DNA from: Paenibacillus sp. J5C2022
Lineage (GTDB): Bacteria > Bacillota > Bacilli > Paenibacillales > Paenibacillaceae
DNA length: 38,477 nucleotides
Assembly (NCBI RefSeq): GCF_025567625.1
Contig: NZ_JAOQJC010000060.1
Coordinates: 1-38,477 of the forward strand
Direction of reading: 5' to 3'
How positions within the stretch are numbered: the first letter of the stretch is position 1; each line of letters starts with the position of its first letter. Shown here piece by piece: positions 14,269-22,644 of this stretch. Both the position numbers and the translations under genes were made by a program. The notes under the pieces are model-generated. The model was not told the DNA's origin. It saw nothing but the letters and a program-made list of their open reading frames with translations, and searched no databases.

Positions 14269-16380
14269 ATGCGTAAACGTTATAGGTATGCAATGCTCGT
14301 TGCTTGTCTGTTGCTGACAGTGGCGTCATCCGCGTTCGCTAATTCGGGAACGGGCGCTTCGACTTCAGGGGCCTGGACGCTGGCGCAGTTGACCGATCTG
14401 AGCGGGAAGCTCGGTACGGCGATCGGACAGACGACCCGGCCGCAACTGAGCGCTTATCTGCAGCAGGTGAAGAGCGTCGCGGATGCCGCCATCGCTACTC
14501 CGGGTCTGTCGCATGACGAAGGCTTGGCAACGAAGGGGACTTTGGAGAATGCTCTGCAATTGGCGATGGATGCCGGAGGCGCTGCCGGGGTATGGACGGA
14601 CACGCCGTTTATCGTGTATGACGTGCCGGCGCTCAGTCCCGAGAAGCGGCTGCCGAATACGATTCCGACCGACGGCGAGATTAGCGATCAGATTCGGGTC
14701 GTATCGGCCCAAGGGGATTTCGAAGCATCATCGTTCGTTATCGTTCCGCTTGCCGATGCGGCTTCGGTTACTTTCACGGTGAACGATCTGCAAGGAACCG
14801 CCGGAACGATTCCGGCCTCCGAAGTTGATCTGCGGGTCGTCAAGACATGGTACCAAGGCGGGACAGCTTGGCAGAGCTACTTCTACGATGACACGAAGGA
14901 TGTGCTGACGCCTGAGCTGCTGCTGCACGACGAGAATCTGATCCTTGTCGATCATGAGACGAAGCGCAACTCCTTGCGCGTCGATTATCCTGCAGGCTCG
15001 CAATATGTGGACATCTCCGGCAGCCCTCCTGCGGCGTTCTCTTCGTTCACCGCCCCGGTCGAAGACAGTGAGGTGCTATTGCCGATCGAGCTGAAGCAAG
15101 GGGAATCGAAGCAGATATGGATAACGACCAAGGTGCCGAGCGGAACGGCGGAAGGCATTTACACCGGTACGATCAATATGACGGCGGACGGCGTACCGGC
15201 CGGACAGCTCACGTTGAAAATTCGAGTGTTCCCCTTCGAGCTGCCTTCACCGAAAACATACTACGATCTGGACAAAGACTTCTACACCATGATTTATCAC
15301 AATGCCCGCATGAAGGATACGTTGCAAGGTTTCAGCGGCGACGTACAGCTCTCCGAAACAAGGCTGCGCAACCACTACCGCAATCTGGTGGAACACAACA
15401 TCATCAATTTGCCTACGAATACCAGCATCGACGTCAATAACCCTCAAGTATTTTTGCGTCAATTGGAGCTGATGGAAGAAGCGGGCATGGATCTCAATCC
15501 GCTGTTCGGCGTCGGTCCATTGTTCCCGTCCAACGAAGACTATTCGATCTGGACACAATACCTGCAGGCCAAGGCCGCTTATGAAGCCGATCCAACTCCT
15601 CAGAATCAGGAGCTCATGGAGCAGCGCTACGCCGCCTACGAGCAGACGCTGGTCGCTCCGAAAGCTTACGTCCAGCAAGCCTTTGACATCGTTACGCAGT
15701 CTCTCGGCCATACGAACGTCTATTTCGACGCCTGGGATGAGGCGGAATGGAATCGATTGCTCTGGCAGCAGGAGATGTGGAGATACGTGAAGGAAGACAT
15801 CGGCGCCAAAATTTACGCGACAGGCCACGACAATCACTTCAATCTGGAGGTTAAAGAAGATTTTCTGAACTGGGTTGGAGATCCGACGCGGGAGAAATCC
15901 GAAGGCTGGCATGAGCTGGGAGACGACAAGATCATTACGAACTATGCCCACCCGCATTCCGGACCCGAAAATCCCGATCTGATGCGCCAGCGCCACGGGA
16001 TGTGGCTGTACAAGGCAAATTATGATGCGGTCTACAACTACATCTGGTACTTCGAAAGTCCTTACGTTAATCCGTGGGCGGATTACGTAGACGCGACCTA
16101 TCGCGCATTCGGCTTCGTCTACCCGACACAGACGGATGTGATCGACACGCTTGCATGGGAAGGATTCCGCGAGGGCATTGACGACATCCGCTACGCGACG
16201 AAACTGAAGCAATTGGCGGAGTCTGCGTTGAACTCGGGTGATTCGGCTCGCGCCGCTGCCGCTTCCAAAGCGTTAGATTGGCTGGAGGAGACGGATGAGC
16301 GGAAGACGAGCTCTGATATGCTTCGCCTTGGCATCATCGACCATATCATGAAGCTTCTCGATTTGGAAAACGGGAACTAG
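14269..16380 (+). CDS. Secreted glycoside hydrolase, GH123/DUF4091-like
   Basis: This is a 703-residue exported enzyme. The signal peptide MRKRYRYAMLVACLLLTVAS ends after AFA (about residue 24). After a helical stretch (30-115) and a beta-sandwich region (about 115-330) comes a barrel-like domain (about 335-620). It contains YFDAWDEAEW with adjacent Asp490-Glu491, the arrangement used by GH123 N-acetylgalactosaminidases for substrate-assisted catalysis. The C-terminus has LAWEGFREGIDDIRYATKL, a hallmark of the DUF4091 domain that accompanies this group. The substrate cannot be fixed; amino-sugar glycans are suggested by the family. Start choice is uncertain: ATG 14269 or TTG 14263 both follow GGGAG at 14253-14257. 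The next gene begins 12 bases downstream, with its ribosome binding site overlapping the stop codon. Confidence 0.82.
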   Translation: MRKRYRYAMLVACLLLTVASSAFANSGTGASTSGAWTLAQLTDLSGKLGTAIGQTTRPQLSAYLQQVKSVADAAIATPGLSHDEGLATKGTLENALQLAMDAGGAAGVWTDTPFIVYDVPALSPEKRLPNTIPTDGEISDQIRVVSAQGDFEASSFVIVPLADAASVTFTVNDLQGTAGTIPASEVDLRVVKTWYQGGTAWQSYFYDDTKDVLTPELLLHDENLILVDHETKRNSLRVDYPAGSQYVDISGSPPAAFSSFTAPVEDSEVLLPIELKQGESKQIWITTKVPSGTAEGIYTGTINMTADGVPAGQLTLKIRVFPFELPSPKTYYDLDKDFYTMIYHNARMKDTLQGFSGDVQLSETRLRNHYRNLVEHNIINLPTNTSIDVNNPQVFLRQLELMEEAGMDLNPLFGVGPLFPSNEDYSIWTQYLQAKAAYEADPTPQNQELMEQRYAAYEQTLVAPKAYVQQAFDIVTQSLGHTNVYFDAWDEAEWNRLLWQQEMWRYVKEDIGAKIYATGHDNHFNLEVKEDFLNWVGDPTREKSEGWHELGDDKIITNYAHPHSGPENPDLMRQRHGMWLYKANYDAVYNYIWYFESPYVNPWADYVDATYRAFGFVYPTQTDVIDTLAWEGFREGIDDIRYATKLKQLAESALNSGDSARAAAASKALDWLEETDERKTSSDMLRLGIIDHIMKLLDLENGN

Positions 16381-16392
16381 GAGGGTATGTCT

Positions 16393-18453
16393 ATGTGGAG
16401 AAAAGCCAAGCGTTATATGTTTTTGCTGGCGGTGCTGCTCCTTGCGTCGACTTCCATTCCGCATGCTTATGCGGAGGCGAATGACGGCAAGCTGAGCTAT
16501 GAAGTCGTCTATACAACCGAAGATTTATCCACGCCCACGGCTTGGTATAACAGCGACTTCTTCGACAATCCGGAGTTCAAAGAAAATCGCTTCGTACAGT
16601 ATTGGGTGGAGACGCCGATTGAGCCGGGCGGACCGCGCGATACCGGGTTATACGCTGCGTATCGCGAAGACGGCGTATACATCTTCTTCCAGTCAAATGA
16701 GCAGGAGCTGGATACGAACGGCAACTTGAAAAACAGCTCGATTGAATTATTCGTCAAGTACGGACTGGGTGATCTGCCCTACCATCAGATGATCTTCGAG
16801 ACGAACGACAGCGCAGTGAACTACTTCGAATGGCAGACGGAATATCGCGACAATCTGCCGCTGAAGGGAAATGCCGTGATTACCAATGAGCAGCTTCCGA
16901 CGGGATGGGGCAGTGTGCTGTACATTCCATGGAAAGCCGCCTACAAGTACGTTCCCCTTAACGGAGAAGATTGGGAGTTCGCCCTGATTCGCTGGTCGCC
17001 TTCGCATGCTCCTACATGGGGTGGCAAGGTTCATCAGGCAGGACGATTCAATGTGCTCGATATGGAGGAGCCGACGCCGGCCGTGCGTACAGCTATTCAA
17101 AGGAACGTGATCCAGCAAGCGTGGCAGTCGTTCAATACGTCGGTTGCCGAGCTGCAGGCCGAATGGCTGAACGGAGACGCGGACGATGCGCATTTCTATA
17201 ATACGAAGGTGTTGCCGCTAATCCAGCAAGGACAGATGAACGGCAGTCAGATTCCGAATTTGGACAGCCTTGGTCAAGCCGAGATTGACGAGCTTTACGC
17301 GTATGTCGAAGGCTGGTTCGAGCTTGGGCGCGATGTGGAAGACCAGCAGGCGGACGATATTATGGACAGGCTGTTCGACGAGGGCGGCCAGCCGCCTGAG
17401 ACGACGCTCGCGCTGCAGCCAGAACAGCCTGATGGGGCCAACGGCTGGTATATCTCCGAGGTAACGGTTAGCCTGGATGCGGATGGAGGTAGCGGCGGGT
17501 TCACGGAATATCGACTGGACGGAGGAGAATGGACGACGTATAACAGTCCATTTGTTCTCGCAGACGATGGCGTCCATACGCTGGAATACCGGAGCGTCGA
17601 TGCTTCGGGCAATATGGAGGAGACGAAGCAGACGCTCGTGTCGGTCGACTTGACCGCGCCGACGGCTGCAGTCGCCTACAGTACGACCGATCCGACCTAT
17701 GGGACCGTGACGGCGACGATCGCGCCAAGCGAAGCGGTTACGATTACGAACAATGATGGAGCGGACAGTTACGAATTCATATATAACGGAAGCTTTACCT
17801 TCGAATTTGTCGACGCCGCAGGTCATGCAGGCGCAGTGACGGCGACGGTCGGCAACATCTCGTCCGGCAGCACCGGAGCGCCCGGGAAGCCGGTATTGTC
17901 CGATAACAACGGCCATGACACCGGCTTGCAGGACGGCGATTATGACATAACAATGAATATGTGGTGGGGCGGCAATGGCCGAATCTACAAGTTGTACGAG
18001 AATGGCATTCTAATTGATACACAGATTCTTCCGGATCAAGCGCCGCAAGCCCAGTCCGCGGTTACGCCAATAGCCGGCAGAGCGAACGGCACGTACGTCT
18101 ACTATGCGGAGCTGATCAACGAGTATGGCACGACGGTCAGCGATCCGCGGGAGGTTACGGTGTCACACGGATTGCCGGCCGAGCCGGAGCTGTCGAGCGA
18201 TAACTGGGACGGCGACGGCAGCTACAACATTGAGATGAATATGTGGTGGGGAATGAACGGCACGACTTACCGGTTGTACGAGAATGAAGTTCTGATCGCA
18301 GAGGTGGCACTGACGGCACAGACGCCGCAGGCGCAATCGGCCGTCGTTCCGATCAGCGGCAAGCCGATTGGAACGTACGAGTATCGCGGTGAACTGGAGA
18401 ACGCCGCCGGTACAACGTCGAGCGAGACGATTGTCGTGAAAGTGACGAAATAA
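16393..18453 (+). CDS. Secreted multidomain carbohydrate-binding protein (CBM9-like, OmpL47-like, two C-terminal modules)
   Basis: This 686-residue exported protein has a signal peptide (KRYMFLLAVLLLASTSIPHA, cleaved near AYA, about 27). Residues about 30-220 look like the family-9/DOMON-type sugar-binding fold (YAAYREDGVYIFFQS, WGSVLYIPWKAAYKY). A helical linker (about 225-330) follows. Next is an OmpL47-type beta domain (about 333-415, with TEYRLDGGEWTTYN and GVHTLEYRSVDASGN). The last 190 residues are two tandem copies of a module starting PxLSxDN and carrying MNMWWGxNGxxYxLYEN (from about 495 and 595), as seen in chitinase- and cellulase-associated modules. No catalytic domain is evident. 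It is probably co-transcribed with the GH123-like gene and helps bind the substrate. ATG 16393 fits AGGAGGG better than the in-frame ATG 16387. Confidence 0.8.
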   Translation: MWRKAKRYMFLLAVLLLASTSIPHAYAEANDGKLSYEVVYTTEDLSTPTAWYNSDFFDNPEFKENRFVQYWVETPIEPGGPRDTGLYAAYREDGVYIFFQSNEQELDTNGNLKNSSIELFVKYGLGDLPYHQMIFETNDSAVNYFEWQTEYRDNLPLKGNAVITNEQLPTGWGSVLYIPWKAAYKYVPLNGEDWEFALIRWSPSHAPTWGGKVHQAGRFNVLDMEEPTPAVRTAIQRNVIQQAWQSFNTSVAELQAEWLNGDADDAHFYNTKVLPLIQQGQMNGSQIPNLDSLGQAEIDELYAYVEGWFELGRDVEDQQADDIMDRLFDEGGQPPETTLALQPEQPDGANGWYISEVTVSLDADGGSGGFTEYRLDGGEWTTYNSPFVLADDGVHTLEYRSVDASGNMEETKQTLVSVDLTAPTAAVAYSTTDPTYGTVTATIAPSEAVTITNNDGADSYEFIYNGSFTFEFVDAAGHAGAVTATVGNISSGSTGAPGKPVLSDNNGHDTGLQDGDYDITMNMWWGGNGRIYKLYENGILIDTQILPDQAPQAQSAVTPIAGRANGTYVYYAELINEYGTTVSDPREVTVSHGLPAEPELSSDNWDGDGSYNIEMNMWWGMNGTTYRLYENEVLIAEVALTAQTPQAQSAVVPISGKPIGTYEYRGELENAAGTTSSETIVVKVTK

Positions 18454-18478
18454 TCAGTCTTTCAGTTCGGCGGCAAGC

Positions 18479-18527
18479 AACCGGCTTAGCGGACAAGTAA
18501 GCTGTCCGCTAAGCCGGTTATTCTTTT
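18479..18527 (+). terminator. Strong intrinsic terminator after the secreted hydrolase pair
   Basis: AACCGGCTTAGCGGACA (18479-18495) and its perfect 17-bp complement (18503-18519) enclose a 7-base loop and are followed by ATTCTTTT. It ends the two-gene unit and lies between it and a convergent regulator gene, so it may serve both. Confidence 0.9.
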
Positions 18528-18535
18528 CATTGAGG

Positions 18536-19456
18536 CTACGCAAGATCCTGCCGAGAGCGCGACTCCTTCCGCTGCATTGCCACATAGTGGGAGGGAGGGT
18601 AGCCCATAATGCGGGAGAAGGCTTTGCTGAACGATTGGATCGTTTCGTAGTTGAGACGATCCGCCGTCTGCTTGACGGTCAGGTTGCCGAATTTCAGCAT
18701 TTCCAGCGCTTTCTCGATCTTCTTGTGATTGATATAACGTTGGAGCGTCATGCCTGTTTTATTTTTGAAGGTATGGGACAAATAAGTGTAGCTATAGCCT
18801 AACTCGTCGGCAATGGAACGGATCGTCTTCAGCTCGTAAATATGATTCTCAACGTAGCGGATGATGGAATAGACGGTGGAGCCGACGGAATGCCCCCACT
18901 TGTCAGGCGTATATCTTGCCGCTTTGCCCGTCTCCTTCTCCCGGAAGGCGCGATAGGACAAGATAATGATTTCCTCCAGGCAATTGCGGATAAGCATGTG
19001 CGAATAAGGCTTCTGTGAGAAGAACTCGTCAATGTTCCGGAAGAAAGGCACCATCAGATGGTCGGCTCCGGTCGCGTGACGATAAGGGACGGCTTGGAAG
19101 TAGCTCTGAATATCCTGCATCTCTTCGCTTGCGCTCTCCGTAAATATAAAGCCCATATAGACGAAGCGGAGCATGCTCGACCTGTCGGCTTTGATCGCGT
19201 GCCGATGGCCGATCGCATTGCAGACGATGTCGCCTTCCCTCACCATGATGCACTCGTCGTTAATATAGAAGCTGCCGGTGCCCGATACGATATAGCTGAG
19301 CTCCAGGCATACCTGCTTGTGAGCGGGAATAACATGGCCGCACTCGCAGGCAATTTCACCGAATTGATAGAGATTGATTCCGCCGTAATGGACTTGATCG
19401 GGAGGAAAGGCATTGTCAAAATGGAAAAGGCATCCGGCATGTTGTTCGTTCGTCAT
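18536..19456 (-). CDS. AraC-family transcriptional regulator with cupin domain
   Basis: This 306-residue one-component regulator has an N-terminal cupin-like ligand domain (about 20-150; HVIPAHKQVCLELSYIVSGTGSFY, then VREGDIVC) and a C-terminal AraC double helix-turn-helix (about 198-296; IRSIADELGYSYTYLSHTFKNKTG and VKQTADRLNYETIQSFSKAFSRIMG). It probably binds a sugar and controls neighbouring metabolic genes. AAGGAGGGG lies eight bases before the ATG. It converges on the secreted hydrolase genes and lies downstream of the oxidoreductase genes, separated from them by a terminator, so it is a separate transcript. Confidence 0.9.
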   Translation of the reverse strand: MTNEQHAGCLFHFDNAFPPDQVHYGGINLYQFGEIACECGHVIPAHKQVCLELSYIVSGTGSFYINDECIMVREGDIVCNAIGHRHAIKADRSSMLRFVYMGFIFTESASEEMQDIQSYFQAVPYRHATGADHLMVPFFRNIDEFFSQKPYSHMLIRNCLEEIIILSYRAFREKETGKAARYTPDKWGHSVGSTVYSIIRYVENHIYELKTIRSIADELGYSYTYLSHTFKNKTGMTLQRYINHKKIEKALEMLKFGNLTVKQTADRLNYETIQSFSKAFSRIMGYPPSHYVAMQRKESRSRQDLA

Positions 19457-19501
19457 CGATACCCCTCCTTTGTTGTCTCATTATAAGTACAGTATAACAG
19501 C

Positions 19502-19523
19502 AAAAACGGGCCGATGGGCCCGT
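19502..19523 (-). terminator. Intrinsic terminator of the oxidoreductase pair
   Basis: ACGGGCC (19506-19512) and GGCCCGT (19517-19523) form a 7-bp stem with a 4-base loop. On the minus strand it is followed by TTTTTG, 53 bases after the stop of the gene ending at 19576. Confidence 0.85.
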
Positions 19524-19575
19524 CTTTCAATCTGATAGTATGGAAGCTGCTCAGTGCGCCGGAATGTTCGATCGC

Positions 19576-20415
19576 TTAACTACGCGGCAACTCCAGCCAC
19601 TGATGAGGCGTCTTCATCGCTTTGTACCCATATTCGATTATCGCAATGATCGCCACCGTCTCTTCCTGAGGGACAGGCGGCTGGCCGCTGCGGAAGAAAT
19701 CAACCATACGGGAGATGAAGCTGCCGAAGAAATTGGACTCTACCTTATAGCTTGCCGATCCGCCCTCAGTGTAATTGATGGAGGTCTGGAATGCGCTGTC
19801 GTGAAAGTGATGGATGCTGGCGAACCTTCCGCCGGAAAATCCGATCTGAAGCGCCGGTGTAGCATCGGTTCCCGTCCACATGACACGCTCCGCTTCGCTG
19901 CCCATCATGGCGACGATCTGCTCCACCTGGTGAATGGAGTAATTCGCATATTGTCCAGGTCCGAACGTTACGATGGCGTCGATCCCCTCTTGCCGTACGG
20001 CGTCCGCTTCCGAGGCGAACCGCAGGGCGGAGCTGGAGAAGAGGGGCGTCCCCGAATCCGAAGCCCATTGGAACAAACGCTCGGCGGTTGCTCTGTCAGG
20101 AGCGAACGTCTTGTCGACGTAGGTCGGCTTGCCGGATTGAAGCGGAAGCCGGCACAGCTCCTCGTGCTGATCCGGATGGTCGGGGGACAGCACGATCAAG
20201 TAGTCGCTTGCTTCGACGACGGCTTCGATGGAATCCATGAGCTGGATGCCCTTCTCCTTGCACCAGGCCGCATTGTCAAGACCGTTGTCCGCATCCCGCT
20301 TGCCGTAAGCGTAAGCGACGGTCATCTCTCCGTTCGACGCTTCCTTGATCCAGTCCGGGTATTTGTTGGCATGCCATTCATCCAGATAATAGTCTATAAA
20401 GCCGATCTTCTTCAT
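19576..20415 (-). CDS. Short, divergent Gfo/Idh/MocA-like protein
   Basis: This 279-residue protein resembles the NAD(P)-dependent Gfo/Idh/MocA oxidoreductases in layout: a Rossmann-like N-half, then a C-half with FSGGRFASIHHFHDSAFQ. It departs from the family in key places. The glycine-rich GxGxxG turn is replaced by KIGFIDYYLDEWHANKYPDW, and the usual catalytic EKP is replaced by Asp101-Lys102-Thr103 (YVDKTFAPD). It is also about 60-70 residues shorter than usual. Its ATG overlaps the stop of the upstream canonical oxidoreductase gene by 4 bases (ATGA), which implies translational coupling and possibly a hetero-complex. It may be a partner subunit or a specialised enzyme; the substrate is unknown. 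Confidence 0.75.
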   Translation of the reverse strand: MKKIGFIDYYLDEWHANKYPDWIKEASNGEMTVAYAYGKRDADNGLDNAAWCKEKGIQLMDSIEAVVEASDYLIVLSPDHPDQHEELCRLPLQSGKPTYVDKTFAPDRATAERLFQWASDSGTPLFSSSALRFASEADAVRQEGIDAIVTFGPGQYANYSIHQVEQIVAMMGSEAERVMWTGTDATPALQIGFSGGRFASIHHFHDSAFQTSINYTEGGSASYKVESNFFGSFISRMVDFFRSGQPPVPQEETVAIIAIIEYGYKAMKTPHQWLELPRS

Positions 20416-21482
20416 GCTTCACCCGTCAAATTGATTTCAGTGCGTCTCTCCGAGGAGTCGTAGATGGCCTGAATAATTTGTGTGGACAAAATGACGGTGT
20501 CGATATGGGACGGCAGCTTCTCGCCGCTATCGATGCAGGCGAGGAAGGAATCGATCTCGTTCTGGAACGCATCCACAGCATTGAACTCCGGCTTCGTCTC
20601 ATATAATACGCCGTCCTTGAAGCTGTATACTTTGAACTCCTTGCCGTATTGCAGGCGAATACCTGCTTTATCGCCAAGGAAGTCGATATACATCTCGTTC
20701 TCGCCAATGTTCTGCGCCCATGCGCCATTAAGCGTGATGCTTGGACCTTCCGTCCGAACCATCGCCGTCACGAAGTCATCGACGTCGTATGTACCGTCGA
20801 ACTTAGGAGGGCCTGCCCACATTTTGGTATAAGCATAGTTCTCCATATCCTTGCCCAGCTTGCAGTAGGCTTGCCCGCTGACCGTAAGCGGCTTCGGATC
20901 GCCGGAGCAGTACATGACGATATCCAGGAAGTGAATGCCCCAGTCGATAAGCACGCCGCCGCCGGCAATGCTCTTCGTCGTGAACGTGCCGCCCAGTCCC
21001 GGAATGGAGCGGTGGGAGCGGAAGCTGGCATAAATGTGGTAAAGCTCGCCGAGCTCGCCGTCGTCAATCATCTTCTTAATGAGATTGACGCCTGTATTGA
21101 AGCGGTTCACGACGCCGATGATGAGCACCTTGCCCGTCTCATGCTGAACGCGCTGCATCTCCAGCGCTTCCTCGTACGTTCTGGCAGCCGGCTTCTCGCA
21201 CAATACGTGCTTGCCTGCGCGCATGCATGCGATGGAGATCGGAGCATGGACATGATTCGGCGTACAGATTGACACCGCTTCCACTTCCGGGTCGTCTAGA
21301 ATGACCCGATAATCCGATATAGCCTCGCCGCAGCCGAAGTCGGCTACCGCTTTCTCTGCCCGTTCCAGCTGCTGATCGCAGAAGTACTTGATCTCGGACG
21401 TGGGATTGGCCATGTAAGCTTTAATATGAGTGCTGTTGGCGAGCGGTCCGCAGCCGATAACGGCCACCTTGATTTTACGCAT
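20412..21482 (-). CDS. Gfo/Idh/MocA family oxidoreductase
   Basis: This 356-residue cytosolic NAD(P)-dependent dehydrogenase has the canonical parts. These are the Rossmann turn VAVIGCGPLA (Gly10, Gly12), the catalytic-site EKP (Glu96-Lys97-Pro98 in HVLCEKPAA) and the downstream IDWGIHFLD with Asp180 and His184. Family members oxidise or reduce sugars, inositols and related polyols. GGAGG lies ten bases before ATG 21482. It is the first gene of a two-gene unit with the short divergent homologue. Upstream, after a terminator, lies a cupin-AraC regulator gene on the same strand that may control it. Confidence 0.92.
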   Translation of the reverse strand: MRKIKVAVIGCGPLANSTHIKAYMANPTSEIKYFCDQQLERAEKAVADFGCGEAISDYRVILDDPEVEAVSICTPNHVHAPISIACMRAGKHVLCEKPAARTYEEALEMQRVQHETGKVLIIGVVNRFNTGVNLIKKMIDDGELGELYHIYASFRSHRSIPGLGGTFTTKSIAGGGVLIDWGIHFLDIVMYCSGDPKPLTVSGQAYCKLGKDMENYAYTKMWAGPPKFDGTYDVDDFVTAMVRTEGPSITLNGAWAQNIGENEMYIDFLGDKAGIRLQYGKEFKVYSFKDGVLYETKPEFNAVDAFQNEIDSFLACIDSGEKLPSHIDTVILSTQIIQAIYDSSERRTEINLTGEA

Positions 21483-21532
21483 GATGAGGATACCTCCAGA
21501 AATTATTTTTAGGATGATTCTTGCTTATAAAG

Positions 21533-21607
21533 AAAAAATGCCGTTGTGCCAGACATAGGATTGCGTTACAAGTTCATTGTAGCGTAATCCCTCGTGAACA
21601 CAAGGCA
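21533..21607 (-). terminator. Bipartite hairpin with U-tract between AraC regulator and oxidoreductase genes
   Basis: TGCCGTTGTG (21539-21548) pairs with CACAAGGCA (21599-21607) with one bulge. Nested inside, GGATTGCGTTACA (21558-21570) pairs with TGTAGCGTAATCC (21578-21590) with two wobble positions. On the minus strand six T residues follow. It can terminate the AraC transcript; the unusual nested form also fits an attenuator ahead of the oxidoreductase genes. Confidence 0.65.
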
Positions 21608-21624
21608 TATTTTCACTTTATTAC

Positions 21625-22515
21625 TTATCCCAATTTGTCTTTTTGCAGCTTTCTCCACTGACTAGGTGTATGTCCTGTACATTTTTTGAATACGGTCGCA
21701 AAATGCTGGCTCGTCTTGAAGCCGAGATCGAATGCAATGTCCGTCACTGGCTTGTCAGGCTGTGAAGCGAGAATAGCGCAAGCTTGATCGATACGAAGGC
21801 GTTCGATAAAGGCGGCAGGAGATTGGCCGTGCAACTGGCGGAATACGCGGTATACATGCGATTCACTGATGCCCAGCTCGTCTGCCAGCCGTTCAATCGT
21901 CCAGGGCTGATCAGGATTCTGCTCGATATTAAGAGCAAGAGATGCCATCGATTCCTGCAAGTCCTGCGGCAGAAGGTTGCTGTCTCGGGGCTGCATCGCC
22001 TGCAGCAGAATATCGGTTAGACAGTGCCGTATTTTCAGGGCGGCATGCGAATCGTTCTGTTCCACCGCCTCTCTCATCAGATGAAAATCGCTCCTTACCC
22101 GCGAATCGACAGTAATGACTCTGGGCAGGCTGCGCAAGGCGCTCTCCAGCGCTTTCTTCTCATCGCTGGCCAATCGGAGCCATTCGTTCGACGTTCCGGG
22201 ATCGGTGACAATGATCCACCAGATCGTGCAGGGCTCAATATGATGCAAGCGTGCGCGATGCCATTCGTTCGGACGGGTATGGAACAGTTGGCCGGTATGA
22301 GATGCATATGTTTCACCGTCAACGACCCACGACGCTTTGCCGCTTTCCATGTAGACGAATTCGAAGCAATCCTCATGCAGATGATCCGTCAAGGACAACG
22401 CTTCATTGAAGCGGTCGTAGCCAAGCAGCACAATCTCGGGTACGGCGGTGGCAACATGATTATTGTGCATGGAGGGATCGAACAGCCAGCGGATGGGCAT
22501 TTGCTTATCATTCAT
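21625..22515 (-). CDS. AraC-family transcriptional regulator with cupin domain
   Basis: This is a 296-residue regulator. The N-terminal half has cupin features (LTDHLHEDCFEFVYMESGKA and a later HTRPNEWHRARLH) and probably binds a small ligand. The C-terminal 100 residues are the AraC DNA-binding domain (IERLADELGISESHVYRVFRQLHG and VTDIAFDLGFKTSQHFATVFKKCTG). AAGGAG lies nine bases before the ATG. It diverges from the phytanoyl-CoA-dioxygenase-like gene across 129 bases, so that gene and the downstream oxidoreductases are its likely targets. This is an inference from position only. Confidence 0.9.
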   Translation of the reverse strand: MNDKQMPIRWLFDPSMHNNHVATAVPEIVLLGYDRFNEALSLTDHLHEDCFEFVYMESGKASWVVDGETYASHTGQLFHTRPNEWHRARLHHIEPCTIWWIIVTDPGTSNEWLRLASDEKKALESALRSLPRVITVDSRVRSDFHLMREAVEQNDSHAALKIRHCLTDILLQAMQPRDSNLLPQDLQESMASLALNIEQNPDQPWTIERLADELGISESHVYRVFRQLHGQSPAAFIERLRIDQACAILASQPDKPVTDIAFDLGFKTSQHFATVFKKCTGHTPSQWRKLQKDKLG

Positions 22516-22644
22516 GGAGAGACGCTCCTTATGTTGTTTCAGTATGTCGTAATGTTTCTAATCCTACTTGATAATAACTGAAAAGTAAAACGGTGCGCCA
22601 ATCCACTACTATAGAGGCATATCATTCATAAATGAGGTGACGTT

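Noticed and set aside
15247..16212. Minus-strand frame (321 codons) within the GH123-like gene
   Set aside because: No start context, and the opposite strand encodes the barrel domain and its Asp-Glu pair.
19540..20463. Plus-strand frame (307 codons) across the short oxidoreductase gene
   Set aside because: It would read over the minus-strand terminator and two overlapping genes with clear family motifs.
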